Shown here: positions 19,123 through 25,842 of the stretch, piece by piece
Numbering within the stretch: position 1 is the stretch's first letter
How the letters are laid out: every line of letters starts with the position of its first letter
Assembly: GCF_004119455.1 (NCBI RefSeq)
Contig: NZ_NRQT01000001.1
Coordinates: forward strand, 806,001 to 870,000
From: Chryseobacterium sp. CH25
Lineage (GTDB): Bacteria > Bacteroidota > Bacteroidia > Flavobacteriales > Weeksellaceae
DNA: 64,000 nt
Direction: 5' to 3'
Made by a program: the position numbers and the translations under genes
Notes under the pieces: generated by a model
Database searches by the model: none
What the model was told of the DNA's origin: nothing
What the model saw: the letters and a program-made list of their open reading frames with translations, nothing else

Positions 19123-19473
19123 TTAATTCTTTGGAAGATGCTGAAAACAATAATCATTCCCGATACGGGTATAATGTTTACATCTCGTTCCTGCTTTTGT
19201 TGTCCCCAAGCATTGATTTCCTTTATCAGTTCCATTTACTTTCTTGGGAACTGAAACTAATCCGTAAACAGATGATGCTGAAGCCGGATTACAGATTTTA
19301 CAGGGTTGAAGCCCCATTTCCAATGCTTTCTGTAAAGGAAGAGCAGAAGAAACATTTTTTACCATTCTGCATGATGATCCATGAAACTTTGTACCTGAGG
19401 GTGTTCTATAAACCGTCTGCCCTTTAAACTTAAGGTAACAATAAGTAATATGGATATCAGACATTTCATTCAT
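19123..19473 (-). CDS. Small protein with C-terminal zinc-binding DUF5763-like motif
   Basis: A 116-residue soluble protein with two cysteine modules. The first (VYRTPSGTKFHGSSCRMV ... LQPCKICNP, about 22-62) resembles the Ada-like YxTxSGxKYHxxxC/CxxC pattern. The second (QCLGTTKAGTRCKHYT ... DYCFQH, about 87-112) matches the C-x7-C-x(n)-YC-x2-H zinc-binding pattern of DUF5763. The start overlaps the end of the arsC-like gene by 8 nt, so they are probably translationally coupled. Function unknown; nucleic-acid or metal binding is only a guess. Confidence 0.65.
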   Translation of the reverse strand: MNEMSDIHITYCYLKFKGQTVYRTPSGTKFHGSSCRMVKNVSSALPLQKALEMGLQPCKICNPASASSVYGLVSVPKKVNGTDKGNQCLGTTKAGTRCKHYTRIGNDYCFQHLPKN

Positions 19474-19822
19474 TCACTCCGAAGAATGTTCTTAAAGCCT
19501 CTACATTATTTTTATCATTTCCTACAAAAATCTCTTTGTCTGTTATAAAAACAGGACGTTTCAGGAAGGTATAGTGATCCAGCAGTAATTCTTTAAAATC
19601 TTTTTCTCCCAAAGACTTTACATCCAGCCCTCTTAACTTAATTTGGGTAGACTTTCTGCTGAACAAAGCTTCATACGACTTTGTCAATTTATGCATTTCC
19701 GCTAATTCTTCTTTGGTAATAGGTTGTTTTTTAATCTCACGAAGCTCCCAGTCTGTAAGGTCAAACTGTGCTAAAATTTTTCTGCAGGTATCGCAGGTAT
19801 TCAGATAAAATACTTTCTTCAT
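19466..19822 (-). CDS. ArsC/Spx-family reductase
   Basis: A 118-residue thioredoxin-fold protein of ArsC/Spx length. The redox CDTC motif is at residues 10-13, followed by ITKEELAEMHKLTKSYEALFSRKS and the conserved KRPVF strand that ends the family's active-site face. Members include glutaredoxin-dependent arsenate reductases and Spx-type regulators. No arsenic transporter or regulator lies nearby, so arsenate reduction is not supported by context. It overlaps the following zinc-motif gene by 8 nt. Confidence 0.8.
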   Translation of the reverse strand: MKKVFYLNTCDTCRKILAQFDLTDWELREIKKQPITKEELAEMHKLTKSYEALFSRKSTQIKLRGLDVKSLGEKDFKELLLDHYTFLKRPVFITDKEIFVGNDKNNVEALRTFFGVNE

Positions 19823-19942
19823 TATTATTCTTAATTCTTTTATTGGTTAAAATTCTGCTTCATTATTATTTCGTCTTTCAAAAGTAGGATTTAATCTAAA
19901 ACTTTCGAAATTATTAAATAACTTTATTCAAATTTTATAAAG

Positions 19943-20410
19943 ATGCAGAACAAACCTATTACTTTTCAGTTTATTTCAGAACCGTCAGATGTTAATTACG
20001 GAGGAAATGTACATGGAGGAAGTGTTATGAAATGGATTGATCAGGCAGGCTATGCGTGTGCCACCACCTGGAGTGGGAATTATTCAGTTACGGTATATGT
20101 TGGTGGAATCCGCTTTTATGACCCGATTAAAATTGGGGAAGTAGTAAAAGTAGAGGCACAGGTCATTTACACAGGTACTTCAAGTATGCACATATCCATT
20201 AATGTCTTCTCCCGAAACCTGAAACAGCCTACTTTTGATAAAAAAACCCACTGCATCATTGTTTTTGTTGCCGTAGACGAAAATGGGAAAAAACTTCCCG
20301 TTCCCAAATGGATTCCTGAGACCGAAGAGGAAAAACAAAAGGAACAGTATGCAAAACGTCTGATGGAACTTAGAACACAGATAGAGGATGAAATGAAGCC
20401 CTTTTTATAG
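19943..20410 (+). CDS. Acyl-CoA thioesterase, hotdog fold (YciA-like)
   Basis: A 155-residue single-hotdog thioesterase. The signature NYGGNVHGGSVMKWIDQAGYA (near 20-40) matches the NxxGxVxGGxxMxxxDxxA core of YciA/ACOT enzymes, with Asp in the catalytic position and SVTVYVGGIRFYDPIKIGE completing the sheet. The last about 30 residues are a charged helix. It hydrolyses acyl-CoA in the cytoplasm. Monocistronic in appearance. It is a different subfamily from the YbgC-like thioesterase at 4282. Confidence 0.88.
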   Translation: MQNKPITFQFISEPSDVNYGGNVHGGSVMKWIDQAGYACATTWSGNYSVTVYVGGIRFYDPIKIGEVVKVEAQVIYTGTSSMHISINVFSRNLKQPTFDKKTHCIIVFVAVDENGKKLPVPKWIPETEEEKQKEQYAKRLMELRTQIEDEMKPFL

Positions 20411-20537
20411 ATGTTTTAGAGTTGGAGAATCTGTGAGTTTTAAAACGAAAAAAACAAAGTCATATATACTTCTTAATATTATATTGCACACTAAATCAGG
20501 ATTAACTAATTTAGTATCAACCCATTTCAAGTATAAT

Positions 20538-21377
20538 ATGAAAAATATTCTTACAATCACAGCCTTTTTGTTGATGGTATTTCTTCAGGCGCAGACCCAT
20601 CAGTTCATTTATGAGCTTCAGTATAAAATGGATTCCACAGAAACAGGCTATGAAAAGCTTAATATGATTCTGGATATCACCCCTAAAGAGGTAAAATTCT
20701 ATGGAAAGGATCTCGCCACCACAGATTCTCTGAATAAAAAATTCGGAATGAACTCCAGTTATACGGATATGACAGGCCAGGTGGTGAAAAGAAAGATCAA
20801 TTCTTTTGATAATGAAAACTTTATCAATATCAAAAATGGGTATTATTCATTTAAAACAACAGATAAAATTAACTGGACGATTGCTGATGAAACTAAAAAG
20901 GTAGAAAACTACACCCTGCAAAAAGCCACAACAAAATTTGGAGGAAGAAATTGGACTGCATGGTTCTGCAAAGAGATTCCATTTAATGAAGGTCCATTTA
21001 AATTACGTGGATTGCCCGGTTTAATCTTTGAATTATCTGATGCCAAGAAAAATTTCCTTTATACATTAGTTAAAAGCAGAGAACTTTCAGAGGTCTACTC
21101 TACTTCAGATTTTCTGGAATCCAATTTCGGCAATAAAGCCATTCCTATCAATGAGAAGCAAAAACATAAACTCGTTATGGAGTTTTACAATGATCCTTTT
21201 GCCTTTGAAAGGAATAACTTCAGCAAATCCAATAATGATCTTAGAATTAATATCAACGGAAAGGAAATTCATAATGTAGACGAACTGAATACCCAAACCA
21301 AGAGCATGCAGGAAGTTATCAGAAAATATAACAACCCGATTGAAATAGATAAGGCAATGCATTATCCGATATATTAA
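20538..21377 (+). CDS. GLPGLI family secreted protein
   Basis: A 279-residue secreted protein of the Bacteroidota GLPGLI family, named for the motif that appears here as GLPGLIFELSD in the middle of the chain. The signal peptide (MKNILTITAFLLMVFLQAQ) fixes the start at ATG 20538; an in-frame codon at 20433 would place 35 polar residues before it. The motif is preceded by the usual WTAWFCKEIPFNEGPFKLRG. Function of the family is unknown; export to the periplasm or surface is expected. No TonB receptor gene, a frequent partner of this family, lies next to it. Confidence 0.85.
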   Translation: MKNILTITAFLLMVFLQAQTHQFIYELQYKMDSTETGYEKLNMILDITPKEVKFYGKDLATTDSLNKKFGMNSSYTDMTGQVVKRKINSFDNENFINIKNGYYSFKTTDKINWTIADETKKVENYTLQKATTKFGGRNWTAWFCKEIPFNEGPFKLRGLPGLIFELSDAKKNFLYTLVKSRELSEVYSTSDFLESNFGNKAIPINEKQKHKLVMEFYNDPFAFERNNFSKSNNDLRININGKEIHNVDELNTQTKSMQEVIRKYNNPIEIDKAMHYPIY

Positions 21378-21430
21378 ACTCCTAATATTCTTAATTCCTC
21401 TGGTTTTATATTTAAATACATAGTTTTTTT

Positions 21431-21600
21431 AAGTTTTGGCTAAAGCCATTGGAATTTGTATTTTATTTATTTGGCGGCCGGCCGGGCTTCCTTCGGCTAC
21501 GCTCAGGATTATAGCCTGCTCTTATTGATGTTTATATCCTTGTGGATATTCATACCAATAATTCTGGTTGTTTAACGACAAGATCTTTTATCTTTTATCT
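21431..21600. repeat. Palindromic intergenic repeat, copy 1 (with heptamer tail)
   Basis: Shares with copy 2 at 24251-24385, in the same order: TTTTGGCTAAAGCCATTG, TTGGC and GGCCGGGCT, TATTGATGTT, ATATCC..GGATA, and TTGTTTAACGACAA followed by ATCTTTTATCTTT. GGCTAAAGCC and ATATCC/GGATAT can each form hairpins. Copy 1 has an extra G+C-rich insert (about 21480-21515, GGCGGCCGGCCGGGCTTCC) not present in copy 2. It is noncoding and REP/BIME-like in appearance. Confidence 0.7.
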
Positions 21601-21669
21601 TTTATCTTTTATCTTTTATCTTTTATCTTTTATCTTTTATCTTTTATCTTTTATCTTTTATCTTTTATC
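21586..21669. repeat. Heptamer tandem repeat, 12 x TTTTATC
   Basis: Twelve exact, uninterrupted TTTTATC units (84 nt). The tract begins at the distal end of repeat copy 1 and ends 17 nt before the -7 box of the fluoride riboswitch promoter. The expected -33 region therefore falls inside the repeat. The open frame across it (FYLLS repeats) is an artefact of the period. Confidence 0.97.
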
Positions 21670-21686
21670 TTTTTAATCTTAATTCT

Positions 21687-21694
21687 TATATTTG
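21687..21694 (+). promoter_or_regulatory. -7 promoter element for the fluoride riboswitch and CLC-F gene
   Basis: TATATTTG at 21687-21694. The predicted transcript start near 21699 is immediately upstream of the aptamer. There is no TTG at -33; that region is heptamer repeat. Confidence 0.6.
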
Positions 21695-21699
21695 TAGTA

Positions 21700-21790
21700 T
21701 CAAAAGGAAATGGTGTTCTTCCTTACCCAACCGCTTTACAAAAGCTGATGACGCCTGATTGAGAGATTATTAACAATAACTAATCAGGTT
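21700..21790 (+). promoter_or_regulatory. Fluoride riboswitch (crcB motif)
   Basis: The sequence fits the fluoride aptamer: GGAA (21706-21709) pairs with TTCC (21719-21722) around ATGGTGTTC; GCTTT (21733-21737) pairs with AAAGC (21741-21745); the conserved CTGATGACGCC follows, with ACGCC (21751-21755) pairing to GGTGT (21712-21716). Downstream, CCTGATT (21754-21760) is complementary to AATCAGG (21782-21788), which lies 6 nt before the CLC-F ATG. The aptamer strand and the start-site hairpin share 21754-21755, so fluoride binding and start-site sequestration should be competing states. That mechanism is inferred. Confidence 0.88.
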
Positions 21791-21794
21791 TATT

Positions 21795-23102
21795 ATGTCA
21801 AAAAATCAACGGACACTTGCTCAAAAAACAGTTTTTTATACTCAGTTTTTCTTCAGAAAATTTCCGGCAATACCTTATATTTTTAAATGGCTGATCATTA
21901 GTATTATCATTGGAGCTTTAGTAGGAAGTGCTTCAGCAGGATTTTTACAATCGTTGGAATGGGCCACAAATTTCAGGGAAGACCATCTGTGGCTGATTGC
22001 CTTACTGCCAGTTGCCGGTTTTTTAATCGGACTGTTATATTATTACTGGGGAAAGGATGTTGAAGCTGGAAATAACCTTCTCATTGACAATATCCATGAG
22101 CCTAAAGGGATTATTCCGTTCAAAATGGCACCTTTTGTTTATTTAGGAACTATTGCCACGCATTTTTTTGGTGGTTCTGCCGGTCGTGAAGGAACAGCGC
22201 TTCAGATGGCCGCTGCTATTTCAGATCAGCTTACCAAACCTTTTAAACTTGATAAAAACGAGAGAAAAATATTGATTATTTCTGCTATTGCAGCAGGATT
22301 TGGGTCTGTTTTCGGCACCCCTCTGGCCGGAGCAGTATTTGGACTTGAAGTTTTCCTGATTGGAAGAATACGGTATAATGCTCTATTTCCTGCTTTTGCA
22401 TCTGCCATACTTGCGGATTGGGCTACAAACCTATGGAATGTAAAGCATACTCACTATCATATTGATTTTATTCCCAAACTGGAATTTTTACCAATCCTGT
22501 ACAGTATTTTGGCCGGGATAGCTTTTGGAATCTGCGCTGCAGCTTTCAGTAAAATCATTCATTGGGCGGGTTCTGTCTTTAAATCAAAAATTACATATCC
22601 ACCACTTCGCCCTGTTGTTGGGGGAACTATTATTGCATTAGCTGTTTTACTAATGGGAACTACACGATATATTGGTCTTGGAGTTCCTGTTATTGTAGAA
22701 TCTTTTGAAAAGCAGCTTCCACTTTATGATTTTGCTCTGAAAATGATTTTTACCATCATTACTCTGTCTGCTGGATTTAAAGGTGGCGAAGTAACTCCAT
22801 TATTTTTTATCGGAGCAACGCTGGGCAGTGCATTATCTTTATTTATCCCATTACCTTTTGGACTATTGGCAGGGATGGGATTTATTGCTGTATTTGCAGG
22901 GGCAACCAATACTCCATTGGCCTGCATGCTGATGGGAATTGAATTATTTGGTGCTGAATGCGGCGTTTATGTAGCTATTGCCTGTGTTGTTTCCTATCTT
23001 CTTTCGGGGCATAACAGTATTTACAGCAAGCAAAAGATCGGAGAGGCTAAAAACAGAAGATATGCCAGTCAGCAGGATAGATCTATTTCAGACTTTCTTT
23101 AG
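21795..23102 (+). CDS. CLC-F type fluoride/proton antiporter
   Basis: A 435-residue CLC-family membrane protein. The filter loop reads EAGNNLL at about 90-96 instead of the GSGIP of chloride CLCs. The second motif is GREGTALQM (130-138), the third GSVFGTPLAGAVFGLEV (170-186), and GGEVTPLFFIGATLGSAL forms the late filter helix. The Asn-containing first loop and the GREGT motif are features of the CLC-F clade, which exports fluoride in exchange for protons. The fluoride riboswitch directly upstream supports this strongly. Generic annotation as 'voltage-gated chloride channel' would miss the substrate. Confidence 0.9.
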   Translation: MSKNQRTLAQKTVFYTQFFFRKFPAIPYIFKWLIISIIIGALVGSASAGFLQSLEWATNFREDHLWLIALLPVAGFLIGLLYYYWGKDVEAGNNLLIDNIHEPKGIIPFKMAPFVYLGTIATHFFGGSAGREGTALQMAAAISDQLTKPFKLDKNERKILIISAIAAGFGSVFGTPLAGAVFGLEVFLIGRIRYNALFPAFASAILADWATNLWNVKHTHYHIDFIPKLEFLPILYSILAGIAFGICAAAFSKIIHWAGSVFKSKITYPPLRPVVGGTIIALAVLLMGTTRYIGLGVPVIVESFEKQLPLYDFALKMIFTIITLSAGFKGGEVTPLFFIGATLGSALSLFIPLPFGLLAGMGFIAVFAGATNTPLACMLMGIELFGAECGVYVAIACVVSYLLSGHNSIYSKQKIGEAKNRRYASQQDRSISDFL

Positions 23103-23183
23103 CCACACCTTTTAAAATTCCCTGAATTTTTGTCACTTTTCTAATGAAGAAGAATAATCAAACATTGTGTACTACCCCTTTTA

Positions 23184-23208
23184 AGCAACCCGAAACCCGA
23201 AACCCGCA
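23184..23208. repeat. Dispersed CCCGAAC-type intergenic repeat, copy B
   Basis: About three near-tandem units of ACCCGAA / ACCCGCATC between the CLC-F stop and the lysR start. The complement of copy C contains the same CGCATCCCGAAC core. Confidence 0.5.
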
Positions 23209-23264
23209 TCATAACTCTCTCTGTTTACATCAGACACTTCTGCACGAAATACAACTATAATCCG

Positions 23265-23272
23265 TATTTTTG
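23265..23272 (+). promoter_or_regulatory. -7 promoter element directly before the LysR gene
   Basis: TATTTTTG at 23265-23272 ends 4 nt before the ATG at 23277, placing the transcript start at or next to the start codon. Confidence 0.5.
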
Positions 23273-23276
23273 CGCT

Positions 23277-24152
23277 ATGTTCGATTACAGGTTAAAAGTT
23301 TTCCATACCGTAGCTTCAAGATTGAGTTTTACTAAGGCTTCTGAGGAGCTTCACATTTCGCAGCCGGCAGTTACCAAACACATCAAAGAAATTGAGGTGC
23401 AACTAAGCACTAAATTATTTGACAGAAAAGGAACTTCCATACAGCTTACACAAAGTGGAAAAATTCTGTATGAATATGCTGAAAAGATCAGAAATATCTA
23501 TCGTGATCTGGAGTTTGAGATCAGCCAGATTAATCAGCAGCACAAAGGGAAACTTATTATTGGAGCCAGCACCACGGTTGCTCAGTATATTCTGCCTGAA
23601 ATCCTGGCAAAGTTCAATGCCTATTACAAAGACATAAAAATAGAACTTCTGACTGGAAACACTGAAGCCATTTCGGCCCTTTTAAAGGAAGAAAAAATTG
23701 ATCTGGGTATTATTGAAGGCGAATCGCAGTCCTCATATTTTGATTACAAGACTTTTAAACCTGATGAAATTGTTCTTGCAGCCAAATCAGATCACCCTTT
23801 AGCTCATAAAACCCTCAATGTTAAGGATCTGTATCAGCTTAATCTTATTTTCCGTGAACAGGGCTCGGGAACTCTTGAATTTATCCAAAACCGATTAAAG
23901 GAAAAAGATATTAATATTCATGAGCTGAATACCGTCATCCAACTCGGAAGTAGTGAAAGTATCAAAAATTATCTTCTTCACTCGGATTGTATGGCCTTTC
24001 TTTCCATCAGTACGATTTTAAATGAGCTGAAGAATAATGTACTCACTGTTATTGATATTAAAAACTTCAGTATTGAAAGAGATTTTCATTTTATTCTTCC
24101 CAAAGGAGAGCAATCTGAACTGATAGAGCTGTTTTTAAGATTTGCAGAATAG
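23277..24152 (+). CDS. LysR-family regulator, YeiE/CysL-like
   Basis: A 291-residue LysR regulator. The winged HTH is at about 1-60 (VFHTVASRLSFTKASEELHISQPAVTKHIKE, written here in two overlapping parts: SFTKASEELHISQPAVTKH), followed by the linker helix and a periplasmic-binding-like effector domain starting at KGKLIIGASTTVAQYILPEI. This opening is typical of the YeiE/CysL branch, which responds to reduced sulfur compounds. The neighbour downstream encodes a YeiH-like exporter, the same pairing as yeiE-yeiH in enterobacteria, although here the two genes run in tandem. Control of the exporter is inferred from this pairing. Confidence 0.88.
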   Translation: MFDYRLKVFHTVASRLSFTKASEELHISQPAVTKHIKEIEVQLSTKLFDRKGTSIQLTQSGKILYEYAEKIRNIYRDLEFEISQINQQHKGKLIIGASTTVAQYILPEILAKFNAYYKDIKIELLTGNTEAISALLKEEKIDLGIIEGESQSSYFDYKTFKPDEIVLAAKSDHPLAHKTLNVKDLYQLNLIFREQGSGTLEFIQNRLKEKDINIHELNTVIQLGSSESIKNYLLHSDCMAFLSISTILNELKNNVLTVIDIKNFSIERDFHFILPKGEQSELIELFLRFAE

Positions 24153-24474
24153 TCTTTTGCAATGCTGAACCTGTAAATGAAAGAAAACCCGTTTGTTTTG
24201 CTATAGTTTTTAAGGCTTATTGAATAAAGATATACCTGAATTCCTATTTTTAGGTTTTGGCTAAAGCCATTGAAATTTGATGATTATTTGTTTGGCCGGG
24301 CTAAAGCCCACCCCTATTGATGTTGATATCCATATGGATAGTGGCTATGGTTATATTTGTTTAACGACAATATCTTTTATCTTTATAACTTCTAGTTATC
24401 CAACATAACAAAATACGATTTACTTTATAATAACATATTGCCGAATTTTGAACCAGATTTTAAAAGTTCGCAAT
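24153..24474. other. Intergenic gap of 322 nt between the LysR and YeiH genes
   Basis: No gene. It holds repeat copy 2 (24251-24385) and otherwise A+T-rich DNA. No clear TAnnTTTG box precedes the yeiH-like start. Confidence 0.6.
24251..24385. repeat. Palindromic intergenic repeat, copy 2
   Basis: Second copy of the element at 21431-21600 in the same orientation, with GGCTAAAGCC, GGGCTAAAGCCC, TATCCATATGGATA and TTTAACGACAA. It ends in only one full TTTTATC heptamer, compared with twelve in copy 1. Confidence 0.7.
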
Positions 24475-25410
24475 ATGAAAGATTTCATTCTTAGTGAAAG
24501 AACACGAAAAGTAATTTTTATTGGATTGGCAGTTTTATGCCTTACTCCACTTATTTCTTCTCCCATTGCTTTGGCCTTAGGTTTTGGTCTGGCTGTTTTT
24601 ATGGGAAATCCATTTGAAAAACATTTACATCAATATATTCATCTGCTGTTACAGATTTCTATTGTAGGATTAGGTTTCGGATTAAAACTGGATGAAGCTC
24701 TTCATGCCGGAAAAACCGGATTAATGCTAACTGTGGTAAGTATCATCAGTGTCATGGTTCTTGGTTATTTTTTAGGAAAGATCTTTAAGCTTGAAAGACC
24801 ATTATCTTATCTTTTATCTGCCGGAACTGCCATTTGTGGCGGAAGTGCCATTGCAGCGGTTTCTCCCATCATCAAACCCAGTACAAAACAGATATCTTTA
24901 GCATTGGCTATTGTTTTTACATTAAATTCTATTGCCTTATTTGTTTATCCGGCTATCGGGCATCTCTTGAATCTTTCCCAGGAACAGTTTGGGCTATGGT
25001 GTGCAGTGGGAATTCATGATACAAGCTCAGTTGTAGGTGCAGCCAGTAAATATGGTGATGAAGCATTAAAAATAGCAACGACGGTTAAACTGGCCCGTGC
25101 TTTATGGATTATCCCGGTTTCCATTATTACCATGTTCATTTTTAAAAGCAAAGATTCTAAAATTAAAATTCCATGGTTTATCGGTTATTTCATTTTGGCT
25201 ATTCTGTTGAATACGTATTTTCCTGTGATGGATCAATTCAGCGCTGCCATCACCTCTTTTGCTAAATCCGGGCTGAACCTGACTTTATTTTTTATTGGTT
25301 CTACTCTTTCCATCCAAACCTTAAAAACAATAGGTTTTAAGCCCTTACTTACCGCGGTATTGCTTTGGGTAACCATCAGCATCGGAAGCTTACTTTATAT
25401 TATCCATTAA
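24475..25410 (+). CDS. YeiH/UPF0324 family putative sulfate/sulfonate exporter
   Basis: A 311-residue protein with about ten hydrophobic helices and the UPF0324 core: GLGFGLKLDEAL, LLSAGTAICGGSAIAAVSP, and LWCAVGIHDTSSVVGAAS with TVKLARALWIIP. The ATG at 24475 (MKDFILSERTRK) is chosen over an in-frame TTG at 24448 because the extra residues are not part of the family. UPF0324 members are putative anion exporters; sulfate or sulfite-related export is suggested by the adjacent YeiE/CysL-like regulator. A G+C-rich hairpin follows. Confidence 0.88.
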   Translation: MKDFILSERTRKVIFIGLAVLCLTPLISSPIALALGFGLAVFMGNPFEKHLHQYIHLLLQISIVGLGFGLKLDEALHAGKTGLMLTVVSIISVMVLGYFLGKIFKLERPLSYLLSAGTAICGGSAIAAVSPIIKPSTKQISLALAIVFTLNSIALFVYPAIGHLLNLSQEQFGLWCAVGIHDTSSVVGAASKYGDEALKIATTVKLARALWIIPVSIITMFIFKSKDSKIKIPWFIGYFILAILLNTYFPVMDQFSAAITSFAKSGLNLTLFFIGSTLSIQTLKTIGFKPLLTAVLLWVTISIGSLLYIIH

Positions 25411-25415
25411 AAGCA

Positions 25416-25447
25416 GCAGCACCCTCCTGAAATCAGAAGGGTGCTGC
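25416..25447. terminator. Hairpin between the yeiH-like gene and the second peptide gene
   Basis: GCAGCACCCT (25416-25425) pairs with AGGGTGCTGC (25438-25447). T residues follow only on the minus side, so leftward termination of the peptide gene is best supported. Confidence 0.7.
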
Positions 25448-25489
25448 CTATTAAATGTGGAAATGTTTATTTCATGCTTAAATAATTTC

Positions 25490-25672
25490 TTATACCTCTC
25501 CACAAGTATAAACCTGCAGACAGCCCATGTATATAGAACAATAATCTGGTCCTGTAACAGCACCTGAACAGCTGCATCCGCAAAGAGATAAATCCGGTTT
25601 ACCGCTTACTCCTCCTGTAATACTTCTAAGATCTTGTTTTTTTAGCTTTTTAGCATTTTTTGTAATATTCAT
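25490..25672 (-). CDS. Bacteriocin-like Cys-rich peptide precursor with GG leader (second of two)
   Basis: A 60-residue peptide. The leader MNITKNAKKLKKQDLRSITGG ends in Gly20-Gly21 (quoted here as ending DLRSITGG), a classical double-glycine processing site. The core of 39 residues has six cysteines (31, 33, 35, 45, 51, 57) and no signal peptide. It is unrelated in core sequence to the peptide at 18852 but shares the plan: basic leader, Gly junction, six cysteines. It has its own strong promoter. No export or modification genes are adjacent; the next gene upstream is an MFS transporter on the same strand with no known link. Confidence 0.72.
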   Translation of the reverse strand: MNITKNAKKLKKQDLRSITGGVSGKPDLSLCGCSCSGAVTGPDYCSIYMGCLQVYTCGEV

Positions 25673-25713
25673 GTTATTGGATTTTGATTAAACGTATAGT
25701 TTTAGTTACTATC

Positions 25714-25743
25714 CAAAGTTAAACAAATATTAATCACCTGCAA
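25714..25743 (-). promoter_or_regulatory. Promoter of the second Cys-rich peptide gene
   Basis: Leftward TTG (25743-25741), a 19-nt spacer, and TAACTTTG (25721-25714). It matches the flavobacterial consensus and gives a leader of about 38 nt. Confidence 0.7.
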
Positions 25744-25842
25744 CAAAATTGTATTCAAATTTTAATAATTTATTGATTTAAATACAATTATATCTTTTTA
25801 ATACTAGATAAATTCATCTTATTTTTTTAAACAACTTGAAAT

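Noticed and set aside
21586..21669. Possible CRISPR array
   Set aside because: The units are 7 nt and contiguous with no spacers, and no cas gene is present.
21568..21762. 64-residue open frame with repeated FYLLSFI units
   Set aside because: It is created by the TTTTATC heptamer (three units give a 21-nt coding period) and runs through the promoter and fluoride aptamer. Not a gene.
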